The translations under genes and the position numbers were made by a program. Below are positions 1 to 5,580 of a DNA stretch of 5,580 nucleotides, piece by piece. Source of the stretch: JAXFQS01 sp051892815 (GTDB lineage: Bacteria > Verrucomicrobiota > Kiritimatiellia > RFP12 > DVOR01); the NCBI GenBank assembly GCA_051892815.1, contig JBJFGP010000032.1, forward strand, positions 1-5,580, in the 5' to 3' direction. The number at the start of each line of letters is the position of its first letter. Position 1 is the first letter of the stretch. Under the pieces are notes generated by a model. It was not told where the DNA came from. It saw nothing but the letters and a program-made list of their open reading frames with translations, and made no database searches.

Positions 1-1218
1 ATCGACTATTTGACGGTTGCGCCGAGGATGGATTGCTACCTTGAGACGAGCCGGAAGATTCGCGGCATCTACCTCAGGAGGATAGCGCCGGAGGATTTCT
101 TTGCCTACTCGATTGACGAGGTGTTCATTGACGCGACGGCCTATCTGGCAAGCCACGGAGGGACGGCGCGGGAACTTGCCGCGGGGCTGATTCGCGAGGT
201 TCTCCGGGAGACGGGGATTACCGCGACGGCGGGGATTGGACCGAATCTTTTTCTCTGCAAGGTAGCCATGGACATCCTCGCCAAGCGGATGGAGGCGGGG
301 GCGGACGGTGTGCGCATTGCGGAGTTGGACGAAGCCACTTTCCGCCGGGATTATTGGAACTACCGGCCGCTGACGGACTTTTGGATGGTGGGGCGTGCAA
401 CGGCTCAGCGGCTTGCGGAGATGGGCATCTACACGCTGGGGCAGCTGGCGGAATTCTCTCGCAATCATGCCGAGGCGCTGCGGCGGCGGTTTGGCTCGAA
501 TGCCGAGTCGCTCATCAACCACGCGTGGGGGCTGGAGCCCGAGACGGTGGCGGAGTGGCTGGCGCGGACGCCGGCGCAGCGAAGCCTGAGTTCGGGCCAT
601 GTGCTGGGGGTGCCGGTCTCCTTTGCGCAGGCGAAGTCCATCGCACTCGAACTCGCCGAAGGGGTCTCGCTCGAACTCGTCCGCAAGGGCGTTCGGGCGG
701 CGCAAATCGCCTTGACGGTGGACTACGACCGGGAGAATGTGGAGGACTCGAACCGTCCCGTCCGCTACACAGGCCAGCTCAAGAAAGATGCCTACGGGCG
801 ACTCGTCCCGAAGCCGTCGCACGGCTCGTTCAACTTCAAGGTTCCGACCGCTTCGGGGGCGGAATTGAAGGCCGGTGTCGTCGAGATTCTGGATCGGTGC
901 GTCGACCGTCTGCTCTCCGTCAAAAGGGTGACCGTGGCGGCCAACGGGCTTGTCGACGCCGCCGCGTCGCCTCCGCCCGCTGAGGTCGTCCAGGCCGACC
1001 TCTTCGCCGACAAGGGGTCTCGCGACGAGGCCCGCCGCCAGGCGCTCGCACGGGAAAAGGAGGTGCGCCTGCAGGAGACGATGGCGCGTCTTGCAGATCG
1101 TTTCGGAAGGGAAGTCGTCCACCGCGGTAGCAACAATCTCGCCAAGCGGCACCACGGCGGCATCACGCCCAATCCGCGCAACCCCCCCGAGCCCGGAGAT
1201 ACCAACCTCCGGGAGTAG
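1..1218 (+). CDS. Y-family translesion DNA polymerase (DinB/UmuC type), 5' end missing
   Basis: Error-prone polymerase of the Y family, which copies past damaged bases. The frame is open from base 1 (I-D-Y-L-T-V-A-P-R-M), so the gene starts before the window; the TTG at base 10 lies inside the conserved 'DY..VAP.RM' stretch and is not a start. From family knowledge roughly 100 N-terminal residues are missing, including the first metal-binding Asp. Visible in order: the palm motif SIDEVFID (bases 109-132) with catalytic Asp-Glu; 'GIGPNLFLCKVAMD' of the palm/fingers; a helix-hairpin-helix thumb (about bases 370-460); the little finger starting at 'SLSSGHVLG' (about 583); and QADLF (991-1005), a canonical beta-clamp binding pentamer. 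It most resembles the long DinB-like 'DNA repair' polymerases of about 500 residues, common in Firmicutes and gut bacteria, rather than short DinB. The last 25 or so residues are Pro/Asn/Arg-rich and are partly encoded by the repeat at the 3' end. It converges on the hexokinase gene. No UmuD-like gene is visible. Confidence 0.93.
   Translation: MDYLTVAPRMDCYLETSRKIRGIYLRRIAPEDFFAYSIDEVFIDATAYLASHGGTARELAAGLIREVLRETGITATAGIGPNLFLCKVAMDILAKRMEAGADGVRIAELDEATFRRDYWNYRPLTDFWMVGRATAQRLAEMGIYTLGQLAEFSRNHAEALRRRFGSNAESLINHAWGLEPETVAEWLARTPAQRSLSSGHVLGVPVSFAQAKSIALELAEGVSLELVRKGVRAAQIALTVDYDRENVEDSNRPVRYTGQLKKDAYGRLVPKPSHGSFNFKVPTASGAELKAGVVEILDRCVDRLLSVKRVTVAANGLVDAAASPPPAEVVQADLFADKGSRDEARRQALAREKEVRLQETMARLADRFGREVVHRGSNNLAKRHHGGITPNPRNPPEPGDTNLRE
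1192..1213. other. 7-bp perfect inverted repeat at the end of the polymerase gene
   Basis: CCCGGAG (1192-1198) and CTCCGGG (1207-1213) are exact reverse complements around an 8-base loop. The hairpin ends three bases before the polymerase stop codon (1216-1218). No T-run follows on either strand, so it is not a classical intrinsic terminator. It could help stop convergent transcription, protect a 3' end, or belong to the adjacent repeat element. The role is inferred. Confidence 0.4.
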
Positions 1219-1277
1219 TTCCTGCGTACCAGTCGCCCCCGAAGGCGGCAACCTCCGGGGGGCAATTCCTACGCACC
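1203..1277. repeat. Imperfect direct repeat pair spanning both convergent stop codons
   Basis: The units 1203-1230 and 1249-1277 align with one gap. Both begin CAACCTCCGGG and continue with a similar TTCCT[G/A]CG[T/C]ACC tail; the period is 46 bases. The first unit contains the polymerase stop TAG (1216-1218) and the second contains the hexokinase stop (1269-1271, minus strand). The 18 bases between them, with the start of unit two, form the terminator-like hairpin. A dispersed intergenic repeat or a local duplication would both fit. Copies elsewhere in the genome cannot be seen from this window. Confidence 0.5.
1236..1261 (-). terminator. Terminator-like GC hairpin after the hexokinase operon
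   Basis: In minus-strand RNA, bases 1261-1252 (CCCCCGGAGG) pair with 1245-1236 (CCUUCGGGGG) across a 6-base loop (UUGCCG), giving ten continuous pairs including one G-U. On the plus strand that position is an A-C mismatch, so the structure is stronger in the minus-strand transcript. It starts 8 bases after the hexokinase stop. There is no U-tract after the stem, so it is at best a non-canonical terminator or a 3'-end stabilising stem shared by the convergent genes. Confidence 0.45.
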
Positions 1278-2555
1278 TGCCGGAAGCGTCGCAGCCGCCA
1301 AAGCCGCCCCCACCATCGGCGCGTCCGCGACCGGCGGCAGGAAACGCACGCCCCCCGGAGATACCCCGAAAAGTCCCAGCGTCGCGCCCAACTCACGCGC
1401 CACCCGGCTCGCGAAAGGAATCCCCCTCGTCTTGTAGAAAGTCGACCCATCCGCGTGAATCCCCACCGCCCCCTCGCGCCACCCGCCGCCCGCGCACTCA
1501 AGCGCAATCGCCGCCAAATGCGCCCCGCAAAGTTCCGCGCTCCGTTCAAAGACCCGCACCGCCAACTCGCGCGCCAATTCCTCCTCCCCCCGCTCGAAAA
1601 TCCCCGCGTCCGGCGGGTTGCAGACGAACCCGTCCGCATCCGGCGTCGAGAGCCCCCCAAGCGAAAGAATCCGCTCCGCCGACGCCTTCGAAAAGAGCCC
1701 GTCCTCGGCCGCCCCACGCCAGATGAGATAGACGAGCGGACCGAGATAGGCACCCGAGATCATCTTCTCGAAACGGCAACCATCCCCATCCGCGAGCGAG
1801 CGCCAAAGCGCCTCATCGAAAGCCGAGGGCGACACCCAGTCGAACCCGGCGGACTCCACATTGACAATCATCCTCCGCCCCCCGAACGAACCCTCCCGCA
1901 CACGCGAAACGCGCCTAGAATCCACCGCGCAGGATACGTTCGTCCCAGTTCCGAGAATGAAACCAATCAGGTGCGGACAAGCGCATCCCCGGGCGCAGCG
2001 CGCGGCCAGCAAAGTCGTCACCGCATCGTTGACAATCGCCACGGGACCTGCCTTGGTCCGGCGCCGGATCTCGGCCCCCAGAAGGTCGCCGACCACCTCG
2101 GGAATCTGCACCCCTTTTTCCCACGAACCGAGCCGGGCGTCGAGCATCTCGGTCGACTGTGCGGAGTAGGAAAAGCAGAAGCCGATACGCGGGTCCGTGG
2201 CGTGGGGAAGGAGGCGTTGGAGCTCTTCGGCGATAGCCCCGTAGAACTCTTCTCGGCTGGCGGGGCGCTGGGTTCCTGGCATGGGGCGGACGCGGCGCAT
2301 GGAGACTTCGCCGGTGGGGAGGTGGACGAGTCCGGAGCGGAAATTCGTCCCGCCCATGTCCAGGGTCGCGAGCGTCGCCGGCCCCGTCTGCAACGGTTCG
2401 TCGGCCACATAGGTGGGAATCATCGCGAGGGAAGATGGCGCTCCAGCGAGGCCCTTGGCGAACGCTTCGCGGAAGGCTTCGACGAGCCCTCTGCGGTCCA
2501 GGCGTTCGCCCCAGGCAAAACCGTTCCCGGCCAGGTAGCGATCGGCTTCATTCAT
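1269..2555 (-). CDS. Hexokinase (eukaryotic-type hexokinase family, not ROK)
   Basis: ATP-dependent, cytoplasmic hexose kinase feeding sugar phosphate into glycolysis. The 428-residue product shows the hexokinase landmarks in order: 'MIPTYV' (about 45-50); phosphate-1 loop LDMGGTNFR (65-73); 'GFCFSYSAQ' (about 125-133), matching the family's 'GFTFSFP'; sugar-loop 'SWEKGVQIPEV'; 'IVNDAVTTLLA' with the catalytic-base Asp at 177; phosphate-2 'ILGTGTN' (200-206); 'VNVESAGFD' with a glucose-contacting Glu; and 'FEKMISGAYLG' (262-272). A late 'GIHADGSTFYK' (365-375) matches the adenosine-binding region. Length suits a single-domain hexokinase of about 430-450. Start: ATG at 2553-2555 is preferred because GGGAG lies 8 bases upstream; an in-frame ATG at 2568-2570 would add MGAAD but has no visible ribosome site. 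It is last in the operon, 24 bases after the glycosidase stop. Odd: Glu replaces the Thr of the eukaryotic 'TKG' glucose loop. Such hexokinases occur in Bacteroidetes and PVC bacteria; glucose is likely but not proven. Confidence 0.93.
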   Translation of the reverse strand: MNEADRYLAGNGFAWGERLDRRGLVEAFREAFAKGLAGAPSSLAMIPTYVADEPLQTGPATLATLDMGGTNFRSGLVHLPTGEVSMRRVRPMPGTQRPASREEFYGAIAEELQRLLPHATDPRIGFCFSYSAQSTEMLDARLGSWEKGVQIPEVVGDLLGAEIRRRTKAGPVAIVNDAVTTLLAARCARGCACPHLIGFILGTGTNVSCAVDSRRVSRVREGSFGGRRMIVNVESAGFDWVSPSAFDEALWRSLADGDGCRFEKMISGAYLGPLVYLIWRGAAEDGLFSKASAERILSLGGLSTPDADGFVCNPPDAGIFERGEEELARELAVRVFERSAELCGAHLAAIALECAGGGWREGAVGIHADGSTFYKTRGIPFASRVARELGATLGLFGVSPGGVRFLPPVADAPMVGAALAAATLPAGA

Positions 2556-2563
2556 ATCGGCGG

Positions 2564-2568
2564 CTCCC
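2564..2568 (-). promoter_or_regulatory. Ribosome binding site that decides the hexokinase start
   Basis: GGGAG on the minus strand lies 8 bases before the ATG at 2553-2555. It overlaps the other candidate ATG (2568-2570), which itself has no purine-rich site upstream. This favours the shorter hexokinase N-terminus, MNEADRYL. Confidence 0.65.
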
Positions 2569-2579
2569 ATTGGTAGGCA

Positions 2580-4154
2580 TCAGCGGCGGGGAAAGGTTTG
2601 CACCCCCGGCTTGACTTCGTAGGCACGACCGTCCACCGTCAGTACGAACGAAGCGTTGCTCTCCACGGCAATCTTTTGGGAGGTTGCCACCACCGAGCAG
2701 CGGATGGTCCCGAAGCGGTAGTTCTCCACCCCAAGGCGCCCCTCGATCGTCTTCGGGAAATGGCACAGCAGCGTCCGCGCGAAGGCGTCGGCCCGTTTGA
2801 TGCCGATGACATCCTCAATCAGAAGCGAGATTGGGCCGAGCGCGGACCAACCGCAAAAGTCCGTCCGAACCTTTCGAATCCCGTCGCAGGTGGCGCCCGC
2901 CGGACGGGTCGGCGAGTAGCATTCCCAGATTGTGCTGGGCTTGTCCTCCCGCCACGCGCGCGCCATCCATCCGACAATCCGCTCCGCCACCCGGTGCGCC
3001 CGCTCGTAATCCCCGTAGCAGTCGAGCGCCTTGATTGCCATATACGAGGTGGGCAACCAGACCGAGCCCCGCCAATAACCTCCCGAAGGCTGGAAATCGC
3101 CGTCGTTGCGGGCCAGCGAAGGCGTCGGCACAACCCCGCCGAAGGTCTCCGGATTCTCCAGTTCCGCCGCCATCCGCTCGAACATCTGCCTATCCGGCGC
3201 CTCCGCGAGCACGGGCCAATAGGAGGCGATGGTGCGCACCTTGATCTTCTCCCGGCTGCCGAGACGGATGTCGTAATACCACCCATCTTCGGCATCGTAG
3301 TAAAGCGCGTTGAGCTGGGCCGCCAGCGCAGCATGCCGGGCCTTCCACGAGCGCGCCTCCGCCCCGTGCCCGAGCAGCTCCGCAATCCGCGCAATGTAGA
3401 GCGCCGAGAGCGCCTGTTGCGCCAAAGCGTCCACCCAGAGCGCATCCGGGAACTCGTGGTATTCCTGCACCCCACCCCCAAGATGCGTACCTTTCCGCCC
3501 CCGGGGCGTGTTGTCCATCCCGCTGGCGCAACCCTCCCACGAGAAGCCGTCCTTGTGCCGGCACGCCTTGACCGGAACCAATGTCCCGTGGGGATTGGGC
3601 ATACCCGGCCGGAAACTCTCGAACAAATCAAACCACCTCTGAAGATAGCGCCTTTCCCACACCATCTCAAGCCGCTTCCGGTCGCCTGTCTGGAGCGCGT
3701 GGGTGTATTCGGTCCACGCGAAAAGGGGCGGATTGTCGGGATGATGGATGGTCAAATCCAACCACTTCCCGGCCTGGTCGCCGCACCACTTGTTGCCCAA
3801 AACCTTGGGCAGAGGCTTGCCGTCGGGTGCCAAGACGATGCCGTAGAGGTTGTCCAGCGACTGGATGCCCGGGAACTCGTCCGGCAGGTACTTGCAGAAG
3901 TGCGCCATGAAGCAGGTGTCCCATATCCACAGGCGGTCCGAACGGTGTGCTTCATCCATGTATCTCGGCGCGGGAAGGCCGGGAATGGTGTCTATCCGCG
4001 TGTGGGCGATCTGCCAAGCGTTCGACCAGAGGGTAAGGTATTCGGGATGGGCGTCGATGACCGGGCGCGGGAGGTTGTCGCGCCAATCGACTGGGGCGGC
4101 GGCAAGCAGGGAAAGGGGGGCGAGGATGGTTGCCATCAGGGCGGGAAGGTTCAC
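2580..4154 (-). CDS. Secreted (alpha/alpha)6-barrel glycosidase, MGH1/GH63/trehalase-like
   Basis: Predicted exported glycoside hydrolase of 524 residues. The GTG start at 4152-4154 has AGGAG 8 bases upstream and gives 'MNLPALMATILAPLSLLAAAP', a hydrophobic signal-like stretch with an Ala-rich cleavage region; it lacks the usual Lys/Arg at its start. The catalytic domain (about 30-455) shows barrel motifs shared by GH63, GH37 and mannosylglycerate-hydrolase-like enzymes: 'LWIWDTCFMAHF' (76-87); 'ASGMDNTPR' (210-218), where Asp214 matches the family's general acid; 'GGYWRGSVWLPTSYMAIKAL' (358-377); 'IWECYSP' (409-415), where Glu411 matches the general base; and 'DFCGWSALGPISLLIEDVIG' (432-451). 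A short beta-rich tail follows (about 455-524). The start is 16 bases after the GH28-like stop and the stop is 24 bases before the hexokinase, so all three are co-transcribed. Inverting alpha-glycosidase action is expected by family; the sugar (glucose, mannose, rhamnose or glucosylglycerate type) cannot be told. Confidence 0.87.
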   Translation of the reverse strand: MNLPALMATILAPLSLLAAAPVDWRDNLPRPVIDAHPEYLTLWSNAWQIAHTRIDTIPGLPAPRYMDEAHRSDRLWIWDTCFMAHFCKYLPDEFPGIQSLDNLYGIVLAPDGKPLPKVLGNKWCGDQAGKWLDLTIHHPDNPPLFAWTEYTHALQTGDRKRLEMVWERRYLQRWFDLFESFRPGMPNPHGTLVPVKACRHKDGFSWEGCASGMDNTPRGRKGTHLGGGVQEYHEFPDALWVDALAQQALSALYIARIAELLGHGAEARSWKARHAALAAQLNALYYDAEDGWYYDIRLGSREKIKVRTIASYWPVLAEAPDRQMFERMAAELENPETFGGVVPTPSLARNDGDFQPSGGYWRGSVWLPTSYMAIKALDCYGDYERAHRVAERIVGWMARAWREDKPSTIWECYSPTRPAGATCDGIRKVRTDFCGWSALGPISLLIEDVIGIKRADAFARTLLCHFPKTIEGRLGVENYRFGTIRCSVVATSQKIAVESNASFVLTVDGRAYEVKPGVQTFPRR

Positions 4155-4162
4155 GGCAAGGG

Positions 4163-4167
4163 CTCCT
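4163..4167 (-). promoter_or_regulatory. Ribosome binding site for the secreted glycosidase
   Basis: AGGAG on the minus strand lies 8 bases before the GTG at 4152-4154 and just after the stop of the upstream GH28-like gene (4171-4173). It fixes the start at the GTG, which opens directly into the hydrophobic signal-like segment, rather than at the longer in-frame start at 4190 inside the upstream gene. Confidence 0.8.
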
Positions 4168-4170
4168 GGT

Positions 4171-5580
4171 TCAGTACATCTGCCCGGCAATCGGCGCGAG
4201 ACGAATCTGGCGGACTTGTGTGTTGCCGAAGGTCAGGGCGCCGCGTTCGGGAAGGGTCGGTCCGAGGCTTCGGTTGCAGACGGTTTCAAAGCCGTTTATC
4301 GACACACTGATGGCTCCGCGATGGAGGATAACTTCGGCTTGTTGCCACTCGGCTTTCGGGTTGAAGGCGGGGTAGAGGGCGCCCAGGTCTCCGTCCCCTA
4401 CGCTGCCAGCCTTGGCGGGGTCGAGGGCGAGGGAATGGGTCTGGCGGATACGCAGGAAGGCGTTTGTCGATGGTTTGAATTCGAAGCGGAGGCGGAAATC
4501 TCCAAGGTCTTTCCAACGCGCGAGTGCTTCGGGCGAGGCGACGGGAATTTCCTCTGCGTATTGCGCATACCAGGGCTTGGGGACGCGCCAGATCCAGTCG
4601 GCTTTCTTGGGGTCTACCTGGCCGAGGGAAACCTTTTCGAGGGTGACCTGGTCGTCCGCGCCGAGGAGGGATTCCTTGCTACCAACAACTCCGCAAACAA
4701 GGTTGCTCACGTTCACGCGCTTGACTGGCAACCGGTCGGTCCCGCTGATTTGGACGAGGCGGCCTGCCGTGCCGACACGGCACCCTTCGAAGGTCAGGCC
4801 GCCGACCTTGGTGAGCCTTCGTTCGAGGGTCTCGACGCCGCTGTATTTGGAGCTGTCCAGTTGCAGGTCGAGGACGGCGCGGACGGTATCGGAGGAGCAG
4901 TTTTCCATCCGGATTTGCTCGACGGTGCCGCCTCTGCGCTCGTTGCATTTGAGCTGGAAAAGGGCGAAGGAGGCTCCGTTCTGGCGGCTGTTGCGCATGG
5001 TCACATTCCTGACGCCGCCCGACATTTCGCTGCCGACGATCAGCAGTCCGTGGCCCTCGGTGACGGTGACATTTTCTATCTCGACATCTTCGCAGACACT
5101 CGCGCCGTCCCAGCCATCCCGATTGCGTCCGGCCTTGAGCACGACGGCGTCGTCGCCTTGCCAGAGGCGGCAGTCCCGCACGCGCACCTTGCGGCAGCGT
5201 TCAATGTTGACCCCGTCGGCATTGCGCCCAAGCGCGCGGCTGTCGACCTGCTCGACGAGGACATTCTCGCAACGGTTGAAATGGAGCGTCCAGAAGGGGG
5301 ACTCGCGGATGCGGATGCCTCTGACCGTCACATTGGTGCAGGCGTTGAACTCGACGAGCGGCGGACGGAAGCAGCACTGGCGGGTATCAAGGATTCGCTC
5401 CCGCGGGTGCACACCTCTGCCCATCAGAGAATACAACCTCTTGAGCTCGGAGATATGCAACCTGTCGCGCTCGGTCGTAGGTACCAATCCGTCGAGAAAG
5501 CGCTCGCGCCAGAACCCCATCCGCGGCGCGAGCGTCCCCGATCCGAGCCTCACACACCAGCAGCGACGCACTCGCCGCAG
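4171..5580 (-). CDS. GH28-type beta-helix glycosidase with C-terminal DUF1080-like domain, 5' end missing
   Basis: Polygalacturonase-like protein with a right-handed parallel beta-helix. The frame is open to the right edge, so the N-terminus (export signal and first coils, perhaps 100 or more residues) is missing. Positions count from the edge. 'GSGTLAPRM' (13-21) and 'RESPFWTLHFNRCENV' (92-107) match the first coils of GH28. Active-site motifs: NAD (bases 5215-5223, for family NTD), GDD (5149-5157, the two catalytic Asp), GHG (5047-5055, followed by 'GSEMSGGVRNV') and QLK (4948-4956, for family RIK). Coils continue to about 320. A linker ('IWRVPKPWY') leads to a C-terminal segment (about 345-463) with 'FRLRFEFKPSTNAFLRIRQ', 'AEWQQAEVILHRGAISVSINGFETV' and 'GALTFGNTQVRQIRLAPI', resembling the DUF1080 / 3-keto-disaccharide hydrolase sandwich. 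First visible gene of the operon. The substrate is probably a pectin-like galacturonan or rhamnogalacturonan; the changed RIK leaves this open. The first dozen residues look unlike GH28 and may be out of frame. Confidence 0.88.
   Translation of the reverse strand: MRRVRRCWCVRLGSGTLAPRMGFWRERFLDGLVPTTERDRLHISELKRLYSLMGRGVHPRERILDTRQCCFRPPLVEFNACTNVTVRGIRIRESPFWTLHFNRCENVLVEQVDSRALGRNADGVNIERCRKVRVRDCRLWQGDDAVVLKAGRNRDGWDGASVCEDVEIENVTVTEGHGLLIVGSEMSGGVRNVTMRNSRQNGASFALFQLKCNERRGGTVEQIRMENCSSDTVRAVLDLQLDSSKYSGVETLERRLTKVGGLTFEGCRVGTAGRLVQISGTDRLPVKRVNVSNLVCGVVGSKESLLGADDQVTLEKVSLGQVDPKKADWIWRVPKPWYAQYAEEIPVASPEALARWKDLGDFRLRFEFKPSTNAFLRIRQTHSLALDPAKAGSVGDGDLGALYPAFNPKAEWQQAEVILHRGAISVSINGFETVCNRSLGPTLPERGALTFGNTQVRQIRLAPIAGQMY

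Noticed and set aside
10..12. TTG at base 10 as the polymerase start
   Set aside because: Codons before it (I-D-Y) continue the conserved 'DY..VAP.RM' stretch of the family and the N-terminal metal-binding Asp is absent, so the gene begins outside the window.
1353..1365. CCCGGAGATACC in the hexokinase gene matching 1192-1203 as part of a dispersed repeat
   Set aside because: The 12-base match encodes part of a conserved-looking 'GVSPGG' stretch and does not extend further, so chance in GC-rich DNA is the simpler explanation.
1269..2555. ROK-family glucokinase as the identity of the sugar kinase
   Set aside because: The 'MIPTYV', 'LDMGGTNFR', 'ILGTGTN' and 'FEKMISG' motifs and the length of about 430 residues match the hexokinase family; the ROK zinc-binding Cys motif is absent.
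1455..2576. 373-codon plus-strand open frame opposite the hexokinase
   Set aside because: It has no family features and is Pro/Arg-rich; the minus strand carries every hexokinase motif over the same bases.
4155..4190. Longer in-frame start at 4190 for the secreted glycosidase
   Set aside because: It would overlap the upstream gene by 20 bases, lacks a clear ribosome site, and would put a polar stretch before the signal-like segment. The GTG at 4152-4154 has AGGAG at ideal spacing.
2598..4310. 570-codon plus-strand open frame opposite the secreted glycosidase
   Set aside because: The product is rich in Arg, Pro and His with no recognisable motif, while the minus strand encodes a clear (alpha/alpha)6-barrel enzyme. 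It is a shadow of high-GC coding sequence.
5569..5571. GTG at 5569-5571 as the true start of the GH28-like gene
   Set aside because: The frame is open to the window edge and the family needs a further export signal and N-terminal coils, so this codon is internal or near a possible frameshift.

Overview
This 5,580-base window is GC-rich (about 60-65% by eye) and almost fully coding. It holds four genes: one on the plus strand, cut off by the left edge, and three on the minus strand, the first of which is cut off by the right edge. The mix of a eukaryotic-type hexokinase, a GH28 pectinase-like beta-helix protein with a C-terminal DUF1080-like domain and a secreted (alpha/alpha)6-barrel glycosidase suggests a bacterium of the PVC group (Verrucomicrobiota, Kiritimatiellota or Lentisphaerota). 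That placement is inferred from family knowledge, because the window has no taxonomic marker.

Layout: bases 1-1218 (+) encode most of a Y-family translesion DNA polymerase, including the SIDE catalytic motif and a sliding-clamp binding motif. Bases 1219-1268 are the only real intergenic gap. It lies between convergent stop codons and holds a strong GC-rich hairpin and an imperfect direct repeat whose two copies each cover one of the stop codons. On the minus strand, transcribed from right to left, are a GH28-type protein (4171-5580, 5' end missing), a secreted MGH1/GH63-like glycosidase (2580-4154) and a hexokinase (1269-2555). Gaps of 16 and 24 bases, with good Shine-Dalgarno sites, make these one operon whose promoter lies beyond the right edge.

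Likely biology: the operon looks like part of a carbohydrate-use locus. The GH28-type protein would act on a pectin-like or other uronic-acid or rhamnose-containing polymer, the (alpha/alpha)6-barrel enzyme would trim an oligosaccharide, and the kinase would phosphorylate the released hexose. The exact substrates cannot be read from the sequence. The polymerase is a separate, oppositely oriented unit.

I see no wholly new system here. The points most worth a second look are the GH28/DUF1080-like fusion with a changed RIK motif, the repeat spanning both stop codons, a possible coupling mini-ORF ahead of the kinase, and a possible frameshift at the right edge.
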